This document shows positions 33,944-42,621 of a DNA stretch of 64,000 nucleotides, in pieces. Position numbers and translations under genes: made by a program. Origin of the DNA: Rhodococcoides fascians NBRC 12155 = LMG 3623. GTDB taxonomy: Bacteria > Actinomycetota > Actinomycetes > Mycobacteriales > Mycobacteriaceae. The stretch is taken from NCBI RefSeq assembly GCF_001894785.1, contig NZ_BCWW01000010.1, positions 1 through 64,000 of the forward strand. Direction: 5' to 3'. Under the pieces are notes generated by a model. It had not been told where the DNA came from. It saw only the letters and a program-made list of their open reading frames with translations, and ran no database searches. Every line of letters starts with the position of its first letter. Position 1 is the stretch's first letter.

Positions 33944-34192
33944 ATGAGACTTACTCATCTCGGGTTACGAACCCACCGCGCTCACCCGTCCTCGCGCGCG
34001 CTACTCGCGCCTCGAGAAGCTGCCCTGCGTGTTCTGTACGCGCTGACAGCGAGTCCGCGGTCGATCCCTCCGCGGCGATGGACAACGCTGCTCTCGCGGC
34101 AATCAGAGGCAAGATGCGCCTTTACTGAGAGTGCCGAACCGATCAGCATCGTGAACGATCATCTGGCTTCCGCCGGCGGGTCCCTGTCGTGA
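33944..34192 (+). CDS. Possible small ORF coupled to the PucR gene
   Basis: An 82-codon frame starting at ATG 33944, with AGGA upstream, ends in a TGA that overlaps the GTG start of the PucR gene (GTGA). The product is rich in Arg, Ser and Pro and matches no family I know. The overlap and start signal are the only support; it could equally be chance. Confidence 0.2.
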   Translation: MRLTHLGLRTHRAHPSSRALLAPREAALRVLYALTASPRSIPPRRWTTLLSRQSEARCAFTESAEPISIVNDHLASAGGSLS

Positions 34193-35475
34193 ACGACGAT
34201 GCTGCGCAGTCGGATGCAACCGCTGGTGATCCGTACGCCGCCCGCCGACGATCCCTGATGCAACGAATGCACGAACGTCGCCACGAACTCGCGAGCCGAC
34301 TCGTCGACGAATTCCGACAGGCCATGCCCGAATATCAGCAGCTCTCAGAGGCAGTGCTCAGTGACGTAGCCGAAATGTCGGTACACAACATCGACCATCT
34401 CGCACGTACCTTCGCCGACGGGTTCACTGGCGCGGACGATGATGTCGAGTGGTTAAGACGCAGCGCGGCACGTCGTGTTCACCAACATGTCAGTTTGCCC
34501 TCCCTACTCAGAACCTACCGGTTGTCCGGCACAGTGCTGTGGCGGGCGATCTGCCAGGACGCCGGCGACGACCCCATCGGCAGACAACTCGCCCTCGACT
34601 GCGCGGACGCCATGATGCGGTACACGGACAGCGTCTCGTCGGCGATCGCGCAGGCCTATCTCCGAGAGTCGACTGCAGGACCGACGAGTGGGAGCGCCCT
34701 CCGTGCGGACGTGATCGAGACCATCTTGACCGGCAAACCGGTCAACGAAGCGGCGCGACGCCAGGCCGCCGCGTTGTCGATGACACTCCGCGAACGTGCA
34801 CTGTTCGTGGTCCTTCTACGCGTGAAAGATCTAGACGATTCATCTGCAGGTGTGCAAGTCGGTTTGCGACGGATGCGTGAGCAACTGACGCCCAGGACCG
34901 GCACCATTCTCGTGGGCGTGTGGGACACAGAAGTCATCGCCGTGTGTTGCCCCAGTGACGACGCAGATCATCGCGAGTTGGAGGCTGCGTGCCACAGACT
35001 CGTTGACGCGAACGCCGGTTGGACAGTTGGTCTCGGTCGGCTGTCCGAGGGAATGGCAGGGGTACGCCGGTCGTACAAAGAAGCAAGCGAGGCAATCGAG
35101 CTCGGACTTTCGGCCGGCTGGAACGGCCGAGTAATACGCTTCGCCGACGTGCTGCTCGACCAGATCCTTCGCTCGACCCAGCATCTCGATGCTCTCCTCG
35201 AGGAAACAGTGCAGCCGCTTGCGGACTACGACAGCCGCAAGGGCACCGACCTGGTCCTGACGCTGAGGGCGTACGTCGCGTCCAACTTCAACCTGACCAA
35301 GGCCGCGTCGAGTCTCGGCGTCAATCCGAACACAGTCGTCTATCGCTTGCGTCGGATCCGCGACCTCACCCACCGCGATCCGGCGGTCTCGGACGACCTC
35401 CTTCTGCTCGCACTTGGACTCCGGCTGTTCGACTCCGCGCCACTTACAGCCCGATCCGCTTCACGCAGACTGTAG
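34189..35475 (+). CDS. PucR/CdaR-type transcriptional activator
   Basis: A 428-residue PucR-type regulator. An N-terminal helical sensor domain (about residues 20-160, with HQHVSLPSLLRTYRLSG) is followed by a degenerate GGDEF-like domain (about 170-300, ERALFVVLLRVKDL and GWTVGLGRLSEGMAGVRRSYKEASEAIEL) and a C-terminal helix-turn-helix (about 365-415, NLTKAASSLGVNPNTVVYRLRRI). Such proteins activate catabolic operons in response to the substrate. It lies directly upstream of, and in the same direction as, the transporter and acyl-CoA genes, which are its likely targets. Confidence 0.9.
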   Translation: MNDDAAQSDATAGDPYAARRRSLMQRMHERRHELASRLVDEFRQAMPEYQQLSEAVLSDVAEMSVHNIDHLARTFADGFTGADDDVEWLRRSAARRVHQHVSLPSLLRTYRLSGTVLWRAICQDAGDDPIGRQLALDCADAMMRYTDSVSSAIAQAYLRESTAGPTSGSALRADVIETILTGKPVNEAARRQAAALSMTLRERALFVVLLRVKDLDDSSAGVQVGLRRMREQLTPRTGTILVGVWDTEVIAVCCPSDDADHRELEAACHRLVDANAGWTVGLGRLSEGMAGVRRSYKEASEAIELGLSAGWNGRVIRFADVLLDQILRSTQHLDALLEETVQPLADYDSRKGTDLVLTLRAYVASNFNLTKAASSLGVNPNTVVYRLRRIRDLTHRDPAVSDDLLLLALGLRLFDSAPLTARSASRRL

Positions 35476-35699
35476 AAAACGCGAGAAACCCGCCGAAAAC
35501 TCCTCAGTTCTTCTGATGACAGTGCGGACCTGAAGACCCAATACTTTGCAGTGTGTCCCACGACACGGTCTTATCTGAACCGCATCTGAACCGAATCTGA
35601 ACTGATCCCGCCGTAGTGATCTCCCGCCCCGGAACAGTCGGCTGATGCCTGGATTGGTCAGAGCTCCTGGCCAATCGTTTCGTCACATAGGAGTCCTTG

Positions 35700-35981
35700 A
35701 TGGGCAACACCCCAGGATCGAACAGATCCGAGACGCGTGTGCTCCGCCGCAAAGATCCCGCGTGGATTGCAGTGAGCGCAGCCATACTCGCGGTGCCGCT
35801 TTGCTTATCGTTGGCCACCCCGCTTTACGATCGCGTGACCCCCACGCTGATCGGAATTCCATTTTTCTACTGGTTCCAGCTGCTGCTCCCTCTCATGACA
35901 GCTCTAGCAACCGGAATCGTCTATCGGCTTCTGTTCACAGGAGACGGAGCCGACGAAGACGGAGAGGAGCTCCAGGTATGA
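35700..35981 (+). CDS. DUF3311 small membrane protein
   Basis: A 93-residue DUF3311 protein with two hydrophobic helices (WIAVSAAILAVPLCLSLATP and PFFYWFQLLLPLMTALATGIVYRLL) and an acidic tail. DUF3311 proteins are usually encoded just before a sodium:solute symporter and are thought to be small subunits of it. That is the case here: the stop codon overlaps the symporter start (ATGA). ATG at 35700 follows TAGGAG. Confidence 0.9.
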   Translation: MGNTPGSNRSETRVLRRKDPAWIAVSAAILAVPLCLSLATPLYDRVTPTLIGIPFFYWFQLLLPLMTALATGIVYRLLFTGDGADEDGEELQV

Positions 35982-37588
35982 ATGCTCAGCCACTGTCCAT
36001 CGCCGTTTTTATCGCTCTGTTCCTGTTCATCACCGCAATGGGCTTCGGAGCCACCAAATGGCGCAGTAAGGGCAAGATAAACAACCTTGACGAATGGGCG
36101 CTTGGTGGCCGCACGTTCGGGCCGTTCATCACGTGGTTTCTTCTGGGTGGAGAAATTTACACCGCGTACACGATCATCGCCTTGCCTGCCGCGGTTTTCA
36201 GCGTGGGAGCGTTCGGTTTCTACGCAATGCCCTACGCCGCCATAGCCTATATTCTCGGCTTTCTGTTCCTGCCAAAACTTGTCACACTGTCGCGCCAGAA
36301 CGGCTACGTGACACTGACCGACTTCGTGAACGACCGCTTCAAATCCAAGTGGCTCGGACTTGCTGTCACTGTGACCGGATTGCTTGCAATACTTCCGTAC
36401 CTCGCACTCCAGTTGATCGGTCTCGAAGTAGTGTTCGGATCGCTAGGAATCGGCGGTAGCTCGAGCAGCTGGCTGGTCAACCACATGCCGTTGTTCGTCG
36501 CGTTCGGCATCCTGGCGGCCTACACGTACTCGGCCGGTTTGCGAGCGCCTGCGCTGATTGCATTCGTCAAAGACATCTTGACGTATTTGGTCTTGATTGC
36601 GGCAGTGATCTTCATCCCGATCAAACTGGGTGGATTCGAGACCATCTTCGATCGCGCTGCGGATGCGACAGCGGCCAAGGGCGCTGCCGAGTCGCTTTCC
36701 ACCATAGATCCCGGGGTATACCTGACGGTGGCGTTCGGTTCGGGATTGGCGCTGTTTCTGTACCCGCACGCTATTACCGGACTGTTTGCCGCAAAGGGCG
36801 CGAAGACAGTGCGACGCAATATGTCGATGCTGCCCATCAATGCGGTGTTCATGGGAATTGCTGCTCTGCTCGGAGTGATGGCGCTAGCAGCAGGAATCGT
36901 GCCTAAAGACGGCAATCCTCAGTACGCGGTACCTCAACTTCTGATCGAGTCCTTTCCATCGTGGTTCGTCGGGATCGCATTCGCAGCCATCGCGATGTGC
37001 GCTCTCGTTCCGGCAGCCATTATGGCCATTGCGGCCGGCAATCTTGTCAGCCGGAATCTTTATCGAGAATTTGCGCGCCGCCCAGTGACGTCGGCATCGG
37101 AGACGTTGGTTTCGAAGATTGTCTCGGTGCTGATCAAAGTCGGCGCTCTGGTGTTTGTACTCACCCTCGATCCGAAGATTGCGGTGAACTTCCAACTTCT
37201 GGCTGGCATTTGGATTCTTCAGATTCTCCCCACGATCTTGATCGGGCTGTTCGTACCCCGTTTCGTCGTGCCGCGCGCCCTTCTCAGTGGGCTTGTCGTC
37301 TCCATCGTGTACGGAACGTGGGCCGTCTACGAGATCAAGACGCCGACTGGCGCACCTTTTGGCGGATCGACGGCAACGCCGTTCTTCCTCAGTTCCCCAG
37401 TGTATGTCGCAGTCTCCGCGCTGGTCGTCAATTTAGTGGTCGCCGCGGTCATAAGCCTGATCACCTGGGCTGTCCGCGCGAATACTCGACGCGGCCGAGG
37501 GAACGAGGGCGACACACCGGTCGACAGCGCGCTCAGCACTAGCCAGTCCGAGAGTCCCTCCGGCGCGATTGCAACACCCAAGATCTGA
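35978..37588 (+). CDS. Sodium:solute symporter (SSS family)
   Basis: A 536-residue SSS-family transporter with about thirteen membrane helices. The N-terminal region has DEWALGGRTFGPFITWFLLGGEIYTAYT, and later YLALQLIGLEVVFGSLG, LYPHAITGLFAAKGAKTVRRNM and AAIAMCALVPAAIMAIAAGNLVSRN, matching the monocarboxylate-type branch with a DUF3311 partner. It should import a carboxylate with sodium or protons. The following crotonase and acyl-CoA synthetase would process the imported acid. Confidence 0.9.
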   Translation: MNAQPLSIAVFIALFLFITAMGFGATKWRSKGKINNLDEWALGGRTFGPFITWFLLGGEIYTAYTIIALPAAVFSVGAFGFYAMPYAAIAYILGFLFLPKLVTLSRQNGYVTLTDFVNDRFKSKWLGLAVTVTGLLAILPYLALQLIGLEVVFGSLGIGGSSSSWLVNHMPLFVAFGILAAYTYSAGLRAPALIAFVKDILTYLVLIAAVIFIPIKLGGFETIFDRAADATAAKGAAESLSTIDPGVYLTVAFGSGLALFLYPHAITGLFAAKGAKTVRRNMSMLPINAVFMGIAALLGVMALAAGIVPKDGNPQYAVPQLLIESFPSWFVGIAFAAIAMCALVPAAIMAIAAGNLVSRNLYREFARRPVTSASETLVSKIVSVLIKVGALVFVLTLDPKIAVNFQLLAGIWILQILPTILIGLFVPRFVVPRALLSGLVVSIVYGTWAVYEIKTPTGAPFGGSTATPFFLSSPVYVAVSALVVNLVVAAVISLITWAVRANTRRGRGNEGDTPVDSALSTSQSESPSGAIATPKI

Positions 37589-37622
37589 CTTGAACTTTTT
37601 GCACGAGAAGGAGCTCGAAAGA

Positions 37623-38429
37623 ATGACACCCGGTATACGCACCGATGACGAGGGCCCCATCAGGGTCCTGACGATCGACAATCCCTCCAAACGCAACGCA
37701 TTCTCCGGCGATATGGCAACCACTCTGCTCACGGAACTCGATCGAGCCGATGCGGATCCCACGGTTCGTGCCATCGTGGTGACCGGAGCGAACGGCTACT
37801 TTTCGGCCGGACACGACCTCACAGAGGTTCTGGAAAACCCGGATACCGGTGGTGACCCGGTCGCCAACGCCGCATTCTCACGGCCGTCGGAGATTCTCAC
37901 CCCCGTCATCGGGGCGGTGGACGGCCCTGCGTATGCCGCAGGCTTTTTGCTCACTCTCAATTGTGATCTGCGAGTGGCAACTCCGGACGCACGCTTCTGC
38001 GGAGTCGGCGCGGCAATCGGAATCGTGCCGATCGCTGGTGCACTGAGTCGACTTCTCGACCTGGTGGGCTACCCGACGGCGTACCGATGGCTCGCGACGG
38101 CAAAGCCGTTCGGAGCCGAAGAAGCAGAGCGGCGCGGCTACGTCTCGTCCGTACACCGCGGCGAAAGAGCGCTCGACGGTGCACTCGAACTTGCTCATTC
38201 GATCGCCGCCGTGTCTCCGGCCGTGGTCACCGCGATCAAGGCCGGGCTCACCCACAGCATGCGATACGGGGTCGACGCCGGCCGGGCGGCGGAGACCCAG
38301 CTGTCCGAGCTTGTCCGCGCCCTGCCGGACGGCGATGAGGGCGTCCGATCGTTCCTCGAACGTCGCGCCGCTGTTTTCCCTGATGTTCCCGAAGGGCTGA
38401 ACGCCCGAGTTTTGGAGGTTTTGTCGTGA
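37623..38429 (+). CDS. Crotonase-fold protein lacking catalytic glutamates
   Basis: A 268-residue enoyl-CoA hydratase/isomerase superfamily protein. The acyl-CoA pocket shows NGYFSAGHDLTEVL and GPAYAAGFLLTLNCDLRVAT. The glutamate positions of classical hydratases are replaced (the GGxxE equivalent is leucine in AAGFLLTL, and the second site lies in GVGAAIGIVP). Its reaction is likely isomerisation, hydrolysis or another crotonase chemistry. ATG at 37623 follows GAAGGAGCT. The stop overlaps the next start (GTGA), so it is coupled to the acyl-CoA synthetase. Confidence 0.86.
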   Translation: MTPGIRTDDEGPIRVLTIDNPSKRNAFSGDMATTLLTELDRADADPTVRAIVVTGANGYFSAGHDLTEVLENPDTGGDPVANAAFSRPSEILTPVIGAVDGPAYAAGFLLTLNCDLRVATPDARFCGVGAAIGIVPIAGALSRLLDLVGYPTAYRWLATAKPFGAEEAERRGYVSSVHRGERALDGALELAHSIAAVSPAVVTAIKAGLTHSMRYGVDAGRAAETQLSELVRALPDGDEGVRSFLERRAAVFPDVPEGLNARVLEVLS

Positions 38430-40534
38430 CTGCCGTGGAAATGGTGCCTGGAGTACGTCTGCGTGACGATGTAATTCGCAATCTCGCAATCGATTACGGG
38501 ATTCCGGCCAACCCGGTTACTTTCGCTACTACTGCGGCGGAGGCAGCGTCGTTCGCCGCAGTTCATGGCCGCCCGGTGGCAGTCAAGCTCGTCGCGCACG
38601 GTGTCGTGCACAAGTCCAAGTCCGGCGGCGTTCTACTTGGGCTCGAACCGGACGAAGTGGGCGGGGCCGTGGAACGGTTGTTCACGGAGCAAGAAGCACG
38701 AGGCGTTTCGGTCATCGGAGTCACGGTGGAACCGATGATTGCGCCCGGCCTCGAAGTAGTGGTCGGCGCTCTTCATGATCCCAATTTCGGGCCGATCGTC
38801 ATGGTCGGCACGGGTGGAGTCGACGTCGAAACAGTCGGTGATTTCGCATTCGCACCGGCACCGCTCGACCGTGATGGAGCCTTCCGATTGCTCGATCGAA
38901 CTCGAGTGGGTGCGGTATTGCGTCAGCGATTCGCAGCGAGCCATTCCGCGCTCGCCGATCTCCTGGTTCGGGTGGGCGGATCGACGGGCCTACTCCTCTC
39001 CGAGCCGATCGATCAGATCGACTTCAACCCCATTGTCGTTGGACCCGACGAGATTGTTGCCGTCGATGCCAGGGCGATCACTCGCGACCACAACCTTCCC
39101 CGTCACGCAGACCTACCTGTTCCCTACGACGTGTTCGGACAGCTCAGACCCGCCATCTACCCTTCGTCGCTGGCGATCGTGGGAGCATCTGCGGATCCGG
39201 CCAAGATGGGCCATCGCGCGGTCAAGAGCGCGATCGAACAAGGCTTCGAGGGTGCGCTGTATCCGGTCAGTAGGTCCTCGAGTGAGATACTCGGCCGGCC
39301 GGCCGTCGGCACCATCGCCGAGCTTCCCGAAGGCGTCGACCGAGCAGTTGTCACACTTCCGGCCGCAGCTGTACCCGACGCGTTGCGTGAACTGGCTAAG
39401 CGGGGCACCAAGAGTGCGCACGTGTACACCTCGGACACGGAAGACCTTAGCGATGTCGCTGCCGGAACAGGCATGCGAGTGCTCGGCCCGAACGCGCTCG
39501 GTCTGTACACCCCGTATTCGCGGCTGACGATGATCGGCAGCGCCGCATCGTCCAACGAAGTGGGATCGATTGCCGTGATCTCCCAGTCCGGCACCTACGC
39601 AGGCGATGTCATCCGACGTGGACAAGAGCTCGGGATCAAATACAGCTTCGTCGCCTCGATCGGCAACTGCGACGACGTCACTCCGTCCGAGTACTTGGCG
39701 TTTTGTGAGGCCGATCCTGCTACCACGCTCGCGGCCTTCTACCTCGAGGACGACAGCGATGCCCACCGGTTCTTCGCACTTGCAAAACGCGTGACGAAGC
39801 CCGTGGTGCTGTTCAAGGGTGGACGCAGCGTTGCCGGCGGTGCCGCAGCGTCATCCCATACAGGTGCGCTCGCGTCGGACCCACGACTCCTGCGCGATGC
39901 GGCAGCTGCCTCTGGAGTCGTTCTCGTCGAAAGTATCGAAGAGCTGCTCGACACGTTGATGGTGGCTCAGTACACGGACACATTCGTGGGCAAGCAGCTC
40001 GGAATCGTCGGTGGGGGCGGCGGTGTGGCAGTCGTGGGAGCGGACACAGCACACGAAAATGGTCTGACACTGCCGCCCGTGTCGACCGCGACACAGGACG
40101 CACTCTCAAGGTTCAGAGCCCCAGGCGTGAACTTGAGCAACCCAGTCGATATCTCCATCTGGTCGTTGTACGACGAGACCGGCCCGTTCACCGGATCCTT
40201 GGTCGAGGCGCTGGCGCTGGACCCCGCGATCGACTGCCTGTGCGCGTACCTCGACCTCGGCACCGCCTGGGATATTCAAGGGGGAACAGAAGCCGCCGAA
40301 CTGATCACGATGCTCACGCGCGACATGCTCACAGCCAACCGCGGCGATGTGACCATGGTGATGTCCCTACGGAGCAGCCTCAGCGTGGACCAGGACTCCC
40401 TGGTGCGGCATCTGAGAACGGTAGCCGCCGAGCACGGTGTCGCCCTGCTCGAATCGGTCGATCGTGCGATCGCGGCGCTGGGCCGAGTGCGAGCAATGAA
40501 CCTCTACCGCGCTCAGCGCTCGACGCACAGCTAG
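38426..40534 (+). CDS. ADP-forming acyl-CoA synthetase, ATP-grasp domain first
   Basis: A 702-residue NDP-forming acyl-CoA ligase. The ATP-grasp domain is N-terminal (about residues 1-225, with GRPVAVKLVAHGVVHKSKSGGV and QIDFNPIVV), followed by the CoA-binding Rossmann domain (about 245-340, SLAIVGASADPAKMGHRAVKSA) and the succinyl-CoA-ligase-like domains with the phosphohistidine in SSHTGALASD (His478). Many homologues have the ATP-grasp part last, so the order is permuted. It makes an acyl-CoA from acid, ATP and CoA, with ADP and phosphate as products. It follows the crotonase with a 4-bp overlap. Confidence 0.9.
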   Translation: MTAVEMVPGVRLRDDVIRNLAIDYGIPANPVTFATTAAEAASFAAVHGRPVAVKLVAHGVVHKSKSGGVLLGLEPDEVGGAVERLFTEQEARGVSVIGVTVEPMIAPGLEVVVGALHDPNFGPIVMVGTGGVDVETVGDFAFAPAPLDRDGAFRLLDRTRVGAVLRQRFAASHSALADLLVRVGGSTGLLLSEPIDQIDFNPIVVGPDEIVAVDARAITRDHNLPRHADLPVPYDVFGQLRPAIYPSSLAIVGASADPAKMGHRAVKSAIEQGFEGALYPVSRSSSEILGRPAVGTIAELPEGVDRAVVTLPAAAVPDALRELAKRGTKSAHVYTSDTEDLSDVAAGTGMRVLGPNALGLYTPYSRLTMIGSAASSNEVGSIAVISQSGTYAGDVIRRGQELGIKYSFVASIGNCDDVTPSEYLAFCEADPATTLAAFYLEDDSDAHRFFALAKRVTKPVVLFKGGRSVAGGAAASSHTGALASDPRLLRDAAAASGVVLVESIEELLDTLMVAQYTDTFVGKQLGIVGGGGGVAVVGADTAHENGLTLPPVSTATQDALSRFRAPGVNLSNPVDISIWSLYDETGPFTGSLVEALALDPAIDCLCAYLDLGTAWDIQGGTEAAELITMLTRDMLTANRGDVTMVMSLRSSLSVDQDSLVRHLRTVAAEHGVALLESVDRAIAALGRVRAMNLYRAQRSTHS

Positions 40535-40635
40535 TCAAAGTCGCGGACACCGACCGCAGCTGAAAGAGCAACGTCGACTCTGCTCTGCGACAACACATTC
40601 GATCACGACTTCGGCCATTACGAGAGGCATATTGC

Positions 40636-41856
40636 ATGAGAACGCTGTCAGACGATCCGCAGGAGAAGGCCAACTCCGTGGCGGCAGTCCGAACCGTGTT
40701 CGGCAGCTTCGTCGTAATGGCCGTAGTCGGTTCGATGTACGGGATGAGCGCATTATTGGTGCTGATTCCCGGTGCTGCACCATCGAGGTTGCCGCTGTCG
40801 GTACTCGGATTCGGCGCGGCAAGTGCCGGTCTAGCGGCCGGAACGGTGATTGCAGGCAAGCTCTTGATCAAACTAAGCCCCCGTACGGTGGGTGTGGTCG
40901 GCGCGATCACATGGTCTACCACCGCAATGATCTCCGGCGGGTTGGTCGCCGCAGGGCAGTGGAGATTCGCTCTCGCCCCTCTCGCGCTGGGGGGAATCGG
41001 TATCGGACTCACCTACCTGACGGTCGTGGTGAACCTCGGCCCACGATTCCCGAACCGCCCAGTTCTGGGCGCCTCCATCGGCCCCGCCGGCTTTTCGGCA
41101 GGAACTGTGGTCATCAGCCTGACCAGCCTTGTCACTCTCGGATCCAGTTCCACGCCAGCTCAAGTCGGATCGATCATCGTCGTGCTCGGCGTCGTCGGCT
41201 TCGTACTCAGTCTCACTGGTCGATGGCTGCCCGGGACCAGGCCAACCGAAGCCTCGACCGGAGTAGGCCGAGCAGCACAAGCTCCCCGACTATCTGCGAC
41301 CCAGACTCTCCGGCTGGCCGTGCTTCTAGGTGTCAACGCGCTACCCGGCATGTTGCTGTTGAGCTTCGCGTTCCCCATTTTGGAATCTTGGACTTCTCTG
41401 TCGTACCAACAGATTGCGACTGTTCTGGCGGCAAGCATGGTCATGCTCTTCGCCGGCGGTCTCATTTCGCCCACGTTGACCCGACGCGTCGGTACACGGG
41501 GAGCGTTCGTCGCTCTCCTGGCTTTTCGCGGAGTCCTTCTTGTCGTGACCGCCTTTTCGCACAATCCCGTTATCCTGTTCGTGCTCCTCGCGTGCGTCCT
41601 GATTGGGCACGGTAGCGGGTTTGCCATACTTCCGGGAGTCACACGCAAGCTCTCGGGCCCTCGAACGTTCGCCAGCGATTACGGGCTGGTCCTCGGATCT
41701 TGGGGCCTTTCCGGCGTCCTGGCCACACTGTTGGGGTTGGCCTCCTGGTACCGGAATGATTCGGTGACAGGTGCCCTGCTTGTCACTGGCGCACTGGTAC
41801 TTCTCACTGCGGTCGGCCTCTCTCGGCAAGGCGTGCGACATCCGCTCCTCAGTTGA
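40636..41856 (+). CDS. MFS transporter
   Basis: A 406-residue major facilitator with about twelve helices. The N-terminal half has FVVMAVVGSMYGMSALLVLIPGAAPS and GLTYLTVVVNLGPRFPNRPVLGASIGPAGFSAGTVV, the latter typical of the oxalate/formate-antiporter-like branch. The C-terminal half has the usual repeat pattern (GGLISPTLTRRVGTRG). It lies 101 bp after the acyl-CoA synthetase and may exchange substrate or product of that operon. Substrate not predictable. Confidence 0.85.
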   Translation: MRTLSDDPQEKANSVAAVRTVFGSFVVMAVVGSMYGMSALLVLIPGAAPSRLPLSVLGFGAASAGLAAGTVIAGKLLIKLSPRTVGVVGAITWSTTAMISGGLVAAGQWRFALAPLALGGIGIGLTYLTVVVNLGPRFPNRPVLGASIGPAGFSAGTVVISLTSLVTLGSSSTPAQVGSIIVVLGVVGFVLSLTGRWLPGTRPTEASTGVGRAAQAPRLSATQTLRLAVLLGVNALPGMLLLSFAFPILESWTSLSYQQIATVLAASMVMLFAGGLISPTLTRRVGTRGAFVALLAFRGVLLVVTAFSHNPVILFVLLACVLIGHGSGFAILPGVTRKLSGPRTFASDYGLVLGSWGLSGVLATLLGLASWYRNDSVTGALLVTGALVLLTAVGLSRQGVRHPLLS

Positions 41857-41926
41857 ACCGGGTTTCGCAGTTCTGTTGCAGGCATTCTCCGGTGCAAAGA
41901 TTTCAGTGATCTATCAGCACAAAAGA

Positions 41927-41979
41927 TGTCAGGCGCTATTACAGCACCTGACAGCCCAAGAAAAGCTCCTTCAGGTCAG
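41927..41979 (+). promoter_or_regulatory. Leader with competing hairpins
   Basis: TGTCAGG (41927-41933) pairs with CCTGACA (41947-41953), extended by GCT/AGC inside. A third copy, TCAGG/GTCAG (41971-41979), can pair with CCTGAC instead. The element sits 24 bp before the start at 42003 and looks like an attenuator or operator array; no T run is seen. Confidence 0.35.
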
Positions 41980-42002
41980 ACTGCTTGATTGAGGAAACGA
42001 TC

Positions 42003-42329
42003 ATGAAAATCGAGGACAATTCGACCCATAGAACGGTCGGATCATGCACATCACGTCTGACCGTCGACTATAGATTCCGGGAAAAGGCATGGACCCAGGA
42101 ACGAGAAGTCGAGCGCCTCAAATACTCGAGCGAAGCTGCACAGATCGTGCGAATGGCCGTGAGCTGGGCACCATACGGAGGTCCACCTCCGGAAGATGTC
42201 TTCCAGCAATTCGGCTTGACCACAGTCGAATTCACAAAGAGGCTCTGGTTGGCAGTGAAGGAGCTCGACTGCGGCATCGATACCATTGCCCGTTTATCAA
42301 CGGTATATCCACGTCGGCCGTGCGCTTGA
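42003..42329 (+). CDS. Small DUF3263-like actinobacterial protein
   Basis: A 108-residue protein. The C-terminal two thirds read EREVERLKYSSEAAQIVRMAVSWAPYGGPPPEDVFQQFGLTTVEF, then TKRLWLAVKEL, which resembles the helix-turn-helix-like DUF3263 family of actinobacteria, though with weak confidence. ATG at 42003 has GAGGAAA at good spacing; the in-frame TTG at 41985 is rejected. It lies between the MFS gene and the nitrile operon, 292 bp from the latter, and could regulate it. Confidence 0.55.
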   Translation: MKIEDNSTHRTVGSCTSRLTVDYRFREKAWTQEREVERLKYSSEAAQIVRMAVSWAPYGGPPPEDVFQQFGLTTVEFTKRLWLAVKELDCGIDTIARLSTVYPRRPCA

Positions 42330-42621
42330 TATAAGACACATCGCCGACGTGCAAAAATTCAATGAACGAATCCGTGTACACACATCCAACTTTTCTAGTA
42401 TTTTCTGTACATGAGAGACGGAGCGTGCACCGGAACCCTGATTGAGAACAGATTCGGCATTGTGGATGTATTTCTTATGGGAGTACTTTACCAATGACGT
42501 AAATTTCCCGCAAACTCGACTGCCGTTCACCCAGCGACTTACGGCTGTCGATGGCAGAATGGCAAGCTGAGCTCTTAATTTTATCAGTGGGCACGATCGA
42601 TGCCCGCATGAGGAGGGTCGT
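42330..42621. other. Leader region of the nitrile hydratase operon
   Basis: No gene. It is AT-richer than the flanking genes and should carry the operon promoter. I looked for a cobalamin riboswitch box and found none. GGAGG at 42612-42616 serves the amidase start. Confidence 0.4.

Noticed and set aside
42330..42621. Cobalamin riboswitch before the nitrile/cobalt operon
   Set aside because: No B12-box-like sequence or matching stem pattern could be seen in the leader.
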